Source: Anaerolineales bacterium (GTDB lineage: Bacteria; Chloroflexota; Anaerolineae; Anaerolineales; DRMV01). From it: a stretch of 47,094 bases of DNA. Position 1 is the stretch's first letter. Every line of letters begins with the position of its first letter. Positions 1 through 7,883 of the stretch are shown here, one piece after another. The stretch spans positions 113,031 to 160,124 of the forward strand of contig JALVVL010000010.1 in the NCBI GenBank assembly GCA_027023425.1, given 5' to 3'. Both the position numbers and the translations under genes were made by a program. The notes under the pieces were generated by a model that saw only the letters and a list, made by a program, of their open reading frames with translations, made no database searches and was not told the origin of the DNA.

Positions 1-258
1 ATCTGTGGTTTCCTATCCACCGATTGACACAGATTTACACCGATTGAGGAAGAAAACCACAGAGGACACAGAAATTTACAGAGAACACAGAAAAATTTTT
101 TCTTGGCGTCCTCTGTGTCCTTGGCGCCCTTGGCGTCCCTTCTTTGCACTCTCTGCGCCTCTGCTCTCTCGGCGTCTCTGCGTTAATCTTGGCGCCCTCT
201 GTACCCTTGGCAACCTTGGCGTTAATCTCTGTGCTAATCTGTGGTTTTTTATTTCCAT
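1..258. repeat. CACAGATT-type repeat array
   Basis: Non-coding stretch built from diverged words such as CACAGATT, CACCGATTGA, CTCTGTG and TTGGCG, read on both strands. It begins almost directly after the stop codon of the exonuclease gene on the minus strand. The same family recurs at 34636-34872, 36415-36665, 40556-40652 and 43025-43124. Open frames here are chance readings of the repeat. The array runs off the left edge, so its full length is unknown. Confidence 0.8.
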
Positions 259-259
259 T

Positions 260-829
260 TCAGCCCCACGGCATAGGCTCTGAGGCAATTTTGAGGTGGA
301 CAGCGCGCGCCAGCAAGGTATCATCCAGCGCGCGGTGGCTGTTCGGAATCGGAATGCGCAACTCCTGCCCCACTTGCTCAAGCCGCCAGCGGCGCATCTG
401 CCCATCCTGCCCGCGCACTCCCTTGAATTCGGAATACAACTCCAGCAAATCGCCCACTTCCATCCCCGGAATATCAAACTCAATGCCGTAAAGAGCCGAG
501 GTCTGCCGCATCAAGCGAATATCGTACTCGGCATTGTAAATCAGCACCAGTTTGTTGGAAAGTGCGGCGCGCACCCGAGGCCAAACCTCCGCCCATGTAG
601 GCTGAGATTTCAGCATAGCGGCGCTGATGCCGTGCACTTTTACCGCGTCGGCAGGCACTTCGCCTTTAGGCCGCACCAAAGTGTTCAGCACCGTCGCCCC
701 CTCCGAATCCACAATCGCTATTTCAACAATTTCGGCATCATTGCCCAAACCGGTGGTCTCGGTATCCAAATACACCGGCTTGCGTTCAAGCCATTCCTTA
801 GCCTTGCGAATCGCGCTCCAACGGCTCAT
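260..829 (-). CDS. 3'-5' exonuclease, DEDDh (DnaQ-like) family
   Basis: A 189-aa protein with the three motifs of DEDDh exonucleases: Exo I DTETTG at residues 22-27 (D22, E24), Exo II NAEYD at 99-103 (D103) and Exo III HRALDD at 165-170 (H165, D170). The family removes nucleotides from 3' ends using two metal ions. Polymerase proofreading, RNA trimming and DNA repair are all possible roles, and there is no polymerase or helicase domain to decide. The start is supported by GAGGAGG just upstream. That site lies inside the end of the aldo/keto reductase gene, whose stop is 3 bp before this start, so the two are probably co-transcribed. Downstream there is only the repeat array at 1-258. Confident in family, unsure of substrate. 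Confidence 0.9.
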   Translation of the reverse strand: MSRWSAIRKAKEWLERKPVYLDTETTGLGNDAEIVEIAIVDSEGATVLNTLVRPKGEVPADAVKVHGISAAMLKSQPTWAEVWPRVRAALSNKLVLIYNAEYDIRLMRQTSALYGIEFDIPGMEVGDLLELYSEFKGVRGQDGQMRRWRLEQVGQELRIPIPNSHRALDDTLLARAVHLKIASEPMPWG

Positions 830-832
830 CGG

Positions 833-1798
833 CTAATCCTCCTCAGGCGCATTCTGCAAAATTGATTCAATTCGCTCCAGCACTTCCTCGGTCAGCAAGG
901 GCAACGCCTCGGCAGATTTCACATTTTCCTCCAACTGCGAGAGTTTGGTAGCGCCGGTAATCACGCTTGAAACCTCTTTGCGGCGCAAAAGCCAAGCGAT
1001 CGCCAGTTGAGCGGTCGTGATGCCGAGTTCAGAAGCAAGTTCGCCCAAAGCCTCCACCTTAGCAATCACCTCGGGCGTGATGCGGTCGCGAATCCACGCC
1101 ATATTTTTGAGCGAAGCGCGGCTGCCCTCAGGGATGCCCTTGTTGTACTTACCGGTCAGAATGCCGGAATAGAGCGGGCTCCACGTGGTGAGGCCAATGC
1201 CGAATTTGCGCGCCACGGGCGCAAGTTCAACCTCAACGCGGCGGCGGTGAAGCATGTTGTACTGCGGCTGTTCCACCACCGGCGGGATGAGGTGGTGCTG
1301 GCGGGCAATGCCGACCGCCTCGGCAATTTGCGCCGCAGTCCATTCCGAAGTGCCCCAGTAGAGAATTTTGCCCGCTTGGATGAGCAAATTCATCGTGTAA
1401 ACCACCTCTTCAACCGGCGTATCGGGGTCGTAGCGGTGGCAGTAGTAAATGTCAAGGTAATCGGTCTGCAAGCGGCGCAGAGAAGCGTGCAAAGATTCGG
1501 TGATGTGCTTGCGCGAAAGCCCGCGCCCGTTCGGGCCGGGCATAGTAGGCCAAAACACCTTGCTGGAAATCACAAGGGCTTCGCGCGGCAAATCAGCAAT
1601 TGCCTTGCCCATCAAAATTTCCGCCTGCCCGCGAGCGTAAACGTCGGCATTGTCAAAAAAATTCACGCCGAGGTCATAGGCGGCATGAATAATCTCGCGA
1701 GCCTCTTTTTCACCGAGTTGATTGCCAAAAGTCACCCAAGCGCCGTAAGAAATTTCGCTCACCTTGATACCCGAGCGACCTAAACGACGGTAGTGCAT
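833..1798 (-). CDS. aldo/keto reductase (Kv-beta-like)
   Basis: A 321-aa NADPH-dependent oxidoreductase of the aldo/keto reductase superfamily. The catalytic tetrad is visible as D49, Y54, K80 and H121. The N-terminus GRSGIKVSEISYGAW and the late segment around SSVITGATKLSQLEEN, which forms the cofactor phosphate site in this family, resemble potassium-channel beta-subunit-like members that reduce aldehydes or methylglyoxal. The length is typical. A strong ribosome site (GGAGGA, 5 bp spacing) precedes the ATG. First gene of a two-gene unit with the exonuclease. The substrate cannot be read from the sequence. Confidence 0.93.
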   Translation of the reverse strand: MHYRRLGRSGIKVSEISYGAWVTFGNQLGEKEAREIIHAAYDLGVNFFDNADVYARGQAEILMGKAIADLPREALVISSKVFWPTMPGPNGRGLSRKHITESLHASLRRLQTDYLDIYYCHRYDPDTPVEEVVYTMNLLIQAGKILYWGTSEWTAAQIAEAVGIARQHHLIPPVVEQPQYNMLHRRRVEVELAPVARKFGIGLTTWSPLYSGILTGKYNKGIPEGSRASLKNMAWIRDRITPEVIAKVEALGELASELGITTAQLAIAWLLRRKEVSSVITGATKLSQLEENVKSAEALPLLTEEVLERIESILQNAPEED

Positions 1799-1844
1799 TT
1801 GTTCCTCCGATGGGTAAATTTGCTCTTTAGAGTGCTAATGTTGG

Positions 1845-1850
1845 ATTATA
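1845..1850 (-). promoter_or_regulatory. putative -10 box of the aldo/keto reductase gene
   Basis: A perfect TATAAT on the minus strand lies about 50 bp upstream of the aldo/keto reductase ATG. No good -35 hexamer is seen at 16-18 bp. A 9-bp word TTAGCACTC (minus strand, 1830-1838) lies just downstream. It equals one arm of a CIRCE operator, but the second arm is missing. Confidence 0.4.
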
Positions 1851-1917
1851 CCAAAGGGGCAGATAAGCGAATCTCGGCCAGCACCAACCTAAAAGAACCG
1901 CCATGAGAATCTATAAA

Positions 1918-2072
1918 AAGGAGTTACGCGGTTCTCCTCCTTTATGTAGCCGCGAGGCGGTCGTAGACCGCCGAAGCGGTCTCCCCCATCATCTGGGGGA
2001 TGGCTTCGCCGCCTACGGCGGCTCGCCATGACATGAAAACGAGCGCCTCTACGAGCAACTGCGTAAGTCCTA
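1918..2072 (+). mobile_element. element A, copy 1 (MITE-like, 155 bp)
   Basis: Non-coding element with imperfect terminal inverted repeats: left AGGAGTTACGCGGTT, and right end, reverse-complemented, AGGACTTACGCAGTT. It is flanked by a direct repeat CTATAAA at 1911-1917 and 2073-2079, read as a 7-bp target duplication. Internal palindromes include GGTCGTAGACC and CGCCTACGGCG. Related copies lie at 4910-5043, 19436-19862 and 28813-28964. It carries no transposase, so movement would depend on an enzyme encoded elsewhere. It separates the aldo/keto reductase promoter from the TPR genes. Confidence 0.8.
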
Positions 2073-2139
2073 CTATAAAGCAAAGTGAGAAATTCGGTGC
2101 TCAAACCGCCCTTGCTTGACGCTTAAACCCAAGCAAGGT

Positions 2140-3417
2140 ATGATGAGCAACATGGAAATTCGCGGCAGTAAATGGAGTATGCTCAAAAAACGGCGCAAAA
2201 AGCCACACCCCCTACGGCTGGCGGTGCTGGTGTTCTTGATTTTGGCAATGGTGTATGTGGACAAAGCGGTTATCCCCACCATGCCTAAACCCTTTGTGGC
2301 AACGCCAACGCCCACCACAAACCCCGAATCGTTTGTAACTGCCGCCCAAAAGGCTTTTCGGGAAGGGCGGCTCGCCATTGCAATAAAGGATTACCAGCGG
2401 GCAATCCTGGAAGACCCCGATAACCCCGCTTTGCATGTAGCCCTGGCACGCATCCAACTGCTGGCGGGCAAATACGCCGCGGCGCTCACAAGCGCCGAAA
2501 ACGCACTCCTCCTCAACCCTGATTACTCAATGGCACACGCTATCCGCGGCTACGCCCTCCACAAACTCGGCAACGACGTGGAAGCCCAAACAGAACTTCA
2601 ACGCGCCATTGAATTAGACCCGAACAACGGCTTGGCGCACGCCTTCCTCGCCGAGGTTTACGTTGACCAGCGCCTCTACCCAAAAGCGGATGAGGAAATC
2701 CGCAAGGCTTTGAAACTTGCCCCCACGGAGTTGGAAGTGAGGCAAATTTATGGCTACATTTTGGCCTCCGAAGGCCCCCAATTCTACAAACGGGCGGTGG
2801 AAGAATACCAAGCCGCGCTGGCAATCAACAAAAACATCCCTGCCTTGCACATCCAACTCGGCCTGCTTTACCGCCTGCAACAGCGCTACAACGACGCCAT
2901 TGACGAATTTTTGAAAGCCGACGCCCTCAACCCAACCGACCCAATGCCCAACGCCTACATTGCCACCACCTACGCTATGGAAGGGCAGTTTGGGCGCGCC
3001 CTGCAATTTGCCGCCAAAGCCGTGGAAGAAGCGCCGGGAGACCCATACATGCACGGCAATTACGGCATTTTGCTCTACAAAAACGGCAAGTATGCCGAGG
3101 CGGTGAAGGAATTAGCCCTTGCGGTGCGCGGCGGCAAAACCGACAACGGCGTTATTGTGAAAGGGCTGCCGCTTGACTACGGGCGCGTTGCCGACTACTA
3201 CAGCATTTACGGCCTCGCGCTGGTCAAAATTGGGCGGTGCGATGAGGCGATTCCGATATTTCAGGCGATTTTGGCGAACGTGCCAACGGCCGAAGCGGCT
3301 GTTTACAACGCCAAAGAAGGGCTAAGCATGTGCCGCGCCCAAGCCGAAGGCACTGCCACTCCGGGGGTAACCGCCACGCCGGGCGAGGGCACGCCCACAC
3401 CCACCGCCGCGCCGTAG
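2140..3417 (+). CDS. membrane-anchored TPR protein 1
   Basis: About 425 aa. A very basic N-terminus (KKRRKKPHPLR) is followed by one hydrophobic segment (LAVLVFLILAMVYV), a short TPTPTT linker and a long run of tetratricopeptide repeats. Examples are the units containing NPALHVALARIQLLAG, NGLAHAFLAEVYVDQ and PYMHGNYGILLYKNGKY. The C-terminus is Pro/Thr-rich (ATPGVTATPGEGTPTPT). The positive-inside rule places the TPR domain outside the membrane. TPR arrays usually serve as protein-binding scaffolds and the partner is unknown. Start is uncertain: ATG codons at 2140, 2143 and 2152 are all possible, with AAGG just ahead, and I chose the first. A paralogue follows 18 bp downstream and the two probably form an operon. 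Confidence 0.85.
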   Translation: MMSNMEIRGSKWSMLKKRRKKPHPLRLAVLVFLILAMVYVDKAVIPTMPKPFVATPTPTTNPESFVTAAQKAFREGRLAIAIKDYQRAILEDPDNPALHVALARIQLLAGKYAAALTSAENALLLNPDYSMAHAIRGYALHKLGNDVEAQTELQRAIELDPNNGLAHAFLAEVYVDQRLYPKADEEIRKALKLAPTELEVRQIYGYILASEGPQFYKRAVEEYQAALAINKNIPALHIQLGLLYRLQQRYNDAIDEFLKADALNPTDPMPNAYIATTYAMEGQFGRALQFAAKAVEEAPGDPYMHGNYGILLYKNGKYAEAVKELALAVRGGKTDNGVIVKGLPLDYGRVADYYSIYGLALVKIGRCDEAIPIFQAILANVPTAEAAVYNAKEGLSMCRAQAEGTATPGVTATPGEGTPTPTAAP

Positions 3418-3435
3418 GCCGACCACTGTTTCACT

Positions 3436-4866
3436 ATGGAACTCCAAGGAGACGACCTTCAATTCGCGCCGCGCGAGCGACGCTCGCGCCCCGGGCGAGT
3501 GCTGATTTACCTCACACTCGCCCTCATCGGCGCGCTTATAGACTGGGCACTGCTCAGCGGGCAAGTAAAAGCGCCCGACCCATTTGCCCCCACACCAACC
3601 CCCACCCGCACTGCCGCCTCGTGGGCAGAAGAAGGCGAAGCGCAATTCCTCGCCGGCAACCTTTCTGCCGCCATCCACGCCTACCAAATGGCAACGCGCT
3701 TAGACCCACAAAACGGCAAACTGTGGGCAGAGTTGGCGCGCATTCAAGTTTACTCTTCCGCCCTGCTGCCGACCGACGAAGAAAAATTCATCCGCCGCAA
3801 GGAAGCCTTGAAATCGGCCGACACCGCCGTGAAGGTTGCGCCTGAAAGCGCCCTAACCCATGCCGTGCGCGCTTTTGCGCTGGATTGGCTGGCAACCTCC
3901 AACCTCGCTACACCCGATGAATCGGCGCGCTGGCTGACCGAGGCCGAGAGAGAATCGGCGCGTGCCTTCCAAATTGCTCCAAACGACCCGCTCGCGCTGG
4001 CCTATTACGCCGAAGTGCTCTTAGACCAAAACAAATGGCTACAAGCCAACCGCTACGCCCAACAAGCGGTAAAAAAGGGACCAAATTTGCTTGACACCCA
4101 TCGCGTTTACGCCGCCGTTTTGGAAACTTTGGGGCAATACAACCGCGCCATCCAGCAATACAAAGAAGCCATCAAGTTAGCCCCCAACCTCACATTTTTA
4201 TACTTGAGAATCGGAGCAAACTACCGGCGGCTCGGCTCAGACCCACAGGCGATGGATTCCTACCGAAAGATGCTCTACAAAAAAGCAATTGAATACTTCG
4301 CCGCTGCCGCAAAAATCAACCAGCGCTTGGGGATTAACGACCCATTGCCCTACATTGCCATTGCGCGCTCATATGCCCAAATCGGCGATTTCTTCATCGC
4401 AGCGCGCAACGCCGAGCGCGCCCTACTGATGGACCCAACCAACGCAAACACCTACGCCGCGCTTGGCATGATTTACATCAAAGCGCGCAACTACGAGGGC
4501 GCAGTGCCAGTGCTGAAATGCGCCGTTGAAGGTTGCACAGCAGAAGAGACGGACGCCATTATCAAAGACCTGCGCAAACGCTTTGTTGGTTTTGACAATG
4601 TAAAGGGCGTACCGGTGCAACCGCTCCCCCTCACAAACTCGCAAGTGGCCTTCTACTATGTGAGTTACGGCTCGGTGCTTGCGGCGCTAAACCACTGCGA
4701 CAAAGCATTGCCCGTGCTTGACCGCGTCCACGCCGCCTTCCCCAACGACGCGCTTTTGAACAGCATCATCGCCGAAAACCGCAACATTTGCCGCACCCTG
4801 CAAGGGGAAACCGCTCCCGCGCCTTCGGCAACTGCTACACCTCCAACCGCCACCCCCACGCCGTGA
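3436..4866 (+). CDS. membrane-anchored TPR protein 2
   Basis: A 476-aa paralogue of the preceding gene with the same architecture: a basic N-terminus (PRERRSRPGR), one hydrophobic segment (VLIYLTLALIGALIDWALL), a TPTPTRT linker at about residues 53-59, TPR units through roughly residue 440, and a Thr/Pro-rich tail (SATATPPTATPTP). Both genes share a characteristic late motif with YYSIYG or YYVSYG followed by a cysteine-containing stretch (GRCDEA or NHCDKA). The region around residues 265-300 is irregular for TPR spacing. Likely formed by tandem duplication. An extracellular scaffold role is inferred, and no enzymatic domain is visible. Confidence 0.85.
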   Translation: MELQGDDLQFAPRERRSRPGRVLIYLTLALIGALIDWALLSGQVKAPDPFAPTPTPTRTAASWAEEGEAQFLAGNLSAAIHAYQMATRLDPQNGKLWAELARIQVYSSALLPTDEEKFIRRKEALKSADTAVKVAPESALTHAVRAFALDWLATSNLATPDESARWLTEAERESARAFQIAPNDPLALAYYAEVLLDQNKWLQANRYAQQAVKKGPNLLDTHRVYAAVLETLGQYNRAIQQYKEAIKLAPNLTFLYLRIGANYRRLGSDPQAMDSYRKMLYKKAIEYFAAAAKINQRLGINDPLPYIAIARSYAQIGDFFIAARNAERALLMDPTNANTYAALGMIYIKARNYEGAVPVLKCAVEGCTAEETDAIIKDLRKRFVGFDNVKGVPVQPLPLTNSQVAFYYVSYGSVLAALNHCDKALPVLDRVHAAFPNDALLNSIIAENRNICRTLQGETAPAPSATATPPTATPTP

Positions 4867-4869
4867 AAG

Positions 4870-5172
4870 CGCACACTCAGCCCGCTCGGAGGGCAAGGCA
4901 ATTTGGTTAAGAGTTCCGCGCTTCTCCCGATTTGGGTCACCGCGAAGCGGTCTCCCACACCGTCTGGGGGATGGCTTCGCCGCCTACGGCGGCTCGCCAC
5001 GACATGAAAACGAGCGCTTCTACGGGCAACTGCGTAAGTCCTATTGGTAAAGCAAGGCAATCCTCAAAATTCGCCAATTTTATTGCCGATACTTTCCTCT
5101 TCAGAGGATGTTCTCTTGAAGTGCGGCAACATGTTGCCGCTTGAGAAAGAGCGATTCGTCGCCGCACTCTAA
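4870..5172 (+). repeat. element B-related sequence interrupted by element A
   Basis: The two flanks of element A copy 2, joined together, match the interior of element B (19517-19777). The left flank AAGGCAATTTGG matches AAGGTAATTTGG, and the right flank from 5044 to about 5141 matches 19611-19707 over nearly 100 bp, including GAGGATGTTCT. The match continues to an 18-bp palindrome at 5123-5140 that corresponds to 19690-19707 with compensatory base changes. The outer ends of B are not recognisable here, so this is a degraded or truncated copy. Confidence 0.7.
4910..5043 (+). mobile_element. element A, copy 2 (134 bp, internally shortened)
   Basis: The right end AACTGCGTAAGTCCTA is identical to copy 1. 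The left end is diverged (AGAGTTCCGCG) and about 20 bp of the left half is missing. It is flanked by TTGGTTA (4903-4909) and TTGGTAA (5044-5050), a 7-bp target duplication with one mismatch. The matching uninterrupted site (ATTTGGTAAAG) is preserved in element B at 19609-19619, which supports insertion here. Confidence 0.8.
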
Positions 5173-5200
5173 AAATCCGATAAAACCTCACTGAAAACAC

Positions 5201-5230
5201 AAAGGGCACGGATTTCGTGCCCTTTTGCAT
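5201..5230. terminator. bidirectional intrinsic terminator
   Basis: Stem AAAGGGCACG / CGTGCCCTTT with a five-base loop, followed by T-rich sequence on the plus strand and preceded by A-rich sequence. It lies 27 bp after the stop of the M42 peptidase gene (minus) and would also end readthrough from the TPR genes (plus). Confidence 0.75.
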
Positions 5231-5257
5231 TTCGGAAAAAGCCGCAACGCGGACTCA

Positions 5258-6313
5258 TCACTCCCATTTCAACATATCGGCGGGGTCGCCCTCCAACGAA
5301 ACCACAAACTCGGCGAGCAGGCGCGCCGCACGACGAATATCCTTCAGCGAAACCATTTCAACCGGCGTGTGCATGTACCGCAGAGGAATGCTCACTACCA
5401 TAGTCGCCGCGCCTGCCCGCGCCACCTGTAAAGCCATCGCGTCCGTGCCCGAACGCATAGGCTGGTATTCCACCTTGTAGGGAATTTCAAGCCGGTCGGC
5501 AACGCTTTTGATAGCCTCATGGACTTTAGGATGCTCGTTCGGCCCCAGCCCTAAAACAACCCCTTCTCCCAAAGGAAAGCCTTGCGGCTCTTTCACCCCC
5601 GGTCCCTCAGCAAAGGTCACATCCACCGCAACCGCAATATCGGGCTTTAGTTCGTAGGCGATGGTTTTTGCGCCGCCTAAAGTCACCTCCTCCTGCACGG
5701 TCGCGGCAAAATAAGCATCCCAAGCGTGCTGGCGGTCTTTCAGCAGTTCAAGCGCAAGGGTAAAAGCGGCAATGGAAGCGCGGTTATCCAATCCCGGCCC
5801 CATGATAATTTCCTCGCCAAGCATCTGGGGAGGCTGGGCGAAGGTTATCCGGTCGCCAATGCGCACACGGCGGGCAACTTGTCGCTCGGTAAGTCCCAAA
5901 TCCACCAGCAGGTGGGTTATGGGCACCGGCTTGCCCTGCATTTGTTCGGGCAGGAGCCGATCCGGAGTGGCCGCTAACACGCCGGGGAGGGCGCCGTTTT
6001 TGGTGTGAACGGTCACCTTTTGGCCGGGGAGCACGCGCGGATCCAAGCCGCCTATCGGCGCGATGTGCAAAAATTCGCCGCGGATTTTGCTCACCATCAT
6101 ACCGATGGTATCCATGTGGGCGGCAAAAAGCACGCGCGGGCGCGGCTCAGTCCCCTTGCCGCGGCGGAGCGCCGTCAACGTGCCAATTGGCGACACCATA
6201 ATTTCGTCGGCAAGCGGCTCCCAACGGCGAATGAGGAAATCCCGCACCACCTCTTCATCGCCCGAAAGGCCAGATTGCCGTAAAAGTTCAGGGAGAAATT
6301 CCGCAAGGTTCAT
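5258..6313 (-). CDS. M42-family zinc aminopeptidase
   Basis: A 351-aa metallopeptidase of the M42 (glutamyl aminopeptidase / FrvX / TET) family, usually a cytosolic self-compartmentalising enzyme that trims peptides. The two-metal site is readable: H66 and D68 in AAHMDT, bridging D176 in GPGLDNR, general base and metal ligand E208-E209 in QEEV, D231 in AVDVTF, and H315 in YMHTPVE. Length is typical and there is no signal peptide. It follows the small zinc-ribbon gene with a 9-bp gap, so they are likely one transcript, ending at the terminator at 5201-5230. The substrate preference is not evident. Confidence 0.92.
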   Translation of the reverse strand: MNLAEFLPELLRQSGLSGDEEVVRDFLIRRWEPLADEIMVSPIGTLTALRRGKGTEPRPRVLFAAHMDTIGMMVSKIRGEFLHIAPIGGLDPRVLPGQKVTVHTKNGALPGVLAATPDRLLPEQMQGKPVPITHLLVDLGLTERQVARRVRIGDRITFAQPPQMLGEEIIMGPGLDNRASIAAFTLALELLKDRQHAWDAYFAATVQEEVTLGGAKTIAYELKPDIAVAVDVTFAEGPGVKEPQGFPLGEGVVLGLGPNEHPKVHEAIKSVADRLEIPYKVEYQPMRSGTDAMALQVARAGAATMVVSIPLRYMHTPVEMVSLKDIRRAARLLAEFVVSLEGDPADMLKWE

Positions 6314-6322
6314 GGGCTTGAC

Positions 6323-6628
6323 CTACCCGGGGATAAAAGTGGGGTAGTAATACAGCGGCTCATAAGTGCAACGGCAGCCGTTCTCGTGCGAGCAACCTTC
6401 TACCGGCAGTTGTGGAACGGCATCTTTGGGGTATGTACCGGCCATGCTTAAGCAAACCGGGCAAGCATCCGCGGCAACCACAATGCGTATGGCCTTGACG
6501 CGAGGGTTTTCGCGGTAGCGTTTGAGCGCCACCGCGCGCGTGCTGTATTCCCGCAAATCGGCTCCGCAATTGACGCAATAAATCGCCGTATCGGGCGACT
6601 GGGCGTGGCATTTGCTACAAATTTGCAT
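6323..6628 (-). CDS. small zinc-ribbon protein with a CRC motif
   Basis: About 101 aa from the ATG at 6628, chosen because AGGAGAG precedes it at normal spacing. The N-terminus is a double-CxxC zinc ribbon (CSKC ... CVNC). The C-terminal half carries CPVC, a Gly-Thr-Tyr-Pro segment, and GCSHENGCRCTYEP. A CxxC followed by a His-containing CRC motif resembles the cysteine pattern at the end of phage Mu F-like head-morphogenesis proteins, but this is only a motif resemblance. The protein probably binds two metal ions. No function is recognised. It is probably co-transcribed with the M42 peptidase. Confidence 0.75.
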   Translation of the reverse strand: MQICSKCHAQSPDTAIYCVNCGADLREYSTRAVALKRYRENPRVKAIRIVVAADACPVCLSMAGTYPKDAVPQLPVEGCSHENGCRCTYEPLYYYPTFIPG

Positions 6629-6764
6629 TGGTGCTCTCCTCAGAACAAATTGCACTGCACAACGATTTTACCACCAAGCCCAAATCGTCAAAAAGCGCTT
6701 TACCGCACCTCGTGATAGAATGCCCCACACGGCCAATTTGCCCTACCGAAGGACGGAAACAGCC

Positions 6765-7514
6765 ATGCAAAATTGGGTTCGCGAATTCTACGCCAAGCAA
6801 GCAGAATGGAGCGGAGCGTATTGGGGCGACGTGCAGGATTGGCACAGGCAAAAAGCCCGCTGGGTGCGTTCGGTTATAGGCCCTCCGCCCCGGTTAGTGC
6901 TGGAACTTGGGGCAGGGGGTGGACAAGACGCCGTCGCCCTCGCTGAGGAAGGCTACACCGTGGTCGCCGTGGAGCAGGAGCCGATTTTAGCAGGGCACAT
7001 CCGCCGCCTAATCAAAAGCCACCCGAAAGCGCAGGTACAAATCGTAGAGGCAGATTTCTACAAAGTGCGGCTCCCCGAGGGGAAATTTGGGGCAGTTTGT
7101 TATTGGGATGGCTTCGGACTTGGCTCCGATAACGACCAACGCGCCCTGCTCAGGCGCATTCGCCGCTGGCTTGCCCCAAACGGCGTAGCCCTCATAGATG
7201 TTTTCACCCCCTGGCACGCCGCCAAATCCGCTGGTTATGGCTTCAAAGTGGGCAAAGCCACAAGGCGCTACTCTTTTGACGGCGAGGGTTGCCGCTGGAT
7301 AGACCGCTGGCAGTCGGATGAAAGTGGGGAGGTCGTGGTGCAATCCTTGCGGTGCTATTCCCCAGCCGACCTGAAATTGCTCACCGAAGGCACTGGCCTT
7401 TACCTAAGCGGCGTCAAGCCCGGCGGAATGATGGACTACGAAAGCGGCAAATTTTATAAAAACGTCCCCTTGGAAAAAGCAATGTGGTTCGTGGCTATAC
7501 TGCGCCCACGATAA
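6765..7514 (+). CDS. class I SAM-dependent methyltransferase
   Basis: About 249 aa. The SAM-binding motif I is VLELGAGGGQDAVALAE, followed by an acidic residue at the end of strand 2 (VVAVEQE), and motif IV-like FGAVCYWDGFGLG takes the usual place of the substrate-side loop. The ATG at 6765 (MQNWVREFYAKQAEW) is preferred over the in-frame ATG at 6720 because family similarity begins there and GAAGGA lies about 11 bp upstream. The fold is that of small-molecule methyltransferases and the substrate is unknown. It is transcribed divergently from the zinc-ribbon/M42 pair and stands alone. Confidence 0.85.
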   Translation: MQNWVREFYAKQAEWSGAYWGDVQDWHRQKARWVRSVIGPPPRLVLELGAGGGQDAVALAEEGYTVVAVEQEPILAGHIRRLIKSHPKAQVQIVEADFYKVRLPEGKFGAVCYWDGFGLGSDNDQRALLRRIRRWLAPNGVALIDVFTPWHAAKSAGYGFKVGKATRRYSFDGEGCRWIDRWQSDESGEVVVQSLRCYSPADLKLLTEGTGLYLSGVKPGGMMDYESGKFYKNVPLEKAMWFVAILRPR

Positions 7515-7548
7515 CCAAGCACTTATAAACCATCGCAAAGCGCCGCCT

Positions 7549-7791
7549 TTACTTCGGAAGAGAGCGCTCGCCGTGCTTCTCCCCCTTGTAAGGCCAGCGG
7601 TGGTGCTCTATGTAGCGCAGCACCGCCTCCACGCGGCAAGAAACCCCCAGTTTGCTGTAAAGCCGGTGGGTGTAAGTCTTGACCGTCCCCAAGGAAAGCC
7701 CCAAACGGTAGGCGATTTCTTTATTGGCTTTGCCTTGTGCCAGTAGTGCCCAAATTTGCCGCTCGCGCGGCGAAAGCCCTTCCTGCGCCAT
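7549..7791 (-). CDS. stand-alone LuxR/GerE-type HTH regulator
   Basis: An 80-aa protein made almost entirely of a LuxR-type DNA-binding domain: LSPRERQIWALLAQGKANKEIA, then the recognition helix SLGTVKTYTHRLYSKLGV. There is no receiver or ligand-binding domain, so it resembles the GerE class of single-domain regulators. A strong AGGAGGAG site precedes the start. A 14-bp perfect palindrome (7813-7826) lies 22 bp upstream and could be its own operator. The target genes are unknown. It converges with the methyltransferase gene. Confidence 0.88.
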   Translation of the reverse strand: MAQEGLSPRERQIWALLAQGKANKEIAYRLGLSLGTVKTYTHRLYSKLGVSCRVEAVLRYIEHHRWPYKGEKHGERSLPK

Positions 7792-7812
7792 CGTCGGCTC
7801 CTCCTCAGCGTG

Positions 7813-7826
7813 TGCTGTTTACAGCA
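7813..7826. promoter_or_regulatory. palindrome upstream of the LuxR-type gene
   Basis: TGCTGTTTACAGCA is a perfect inverted repeat with two central bases, 22-35 bp before the LuxR-type start codon. Position and symmetry suit a dimer-binding operator and autoregulation is a guess. Confidence 0.3.
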
Positions 7827-7883
7827 TAGCAGAAGGGCTGTTAAATGGGCGTTAAAGCCACGCCGCGACGCCTCTACGCGTGT

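Noticed and set aside
1-258. Open frames reading through the CACAGATT arrays (also in the nuo spacers)
   Set aside because: They are translations of repeats in several frames, have no ribosome site, and recur as the same low-complexity peptides at every array.
1830-1838. TTAGCACTC / GAGTGCTAA words near the aldo/keto reductase and nrdR promoters (also 29207-29215), matching one arm of a CIRCE heat-shock operator
   Set aside because: The second arm is missing at both sites and a 9-bp word is expected by chance about once in two to three windows of this size.
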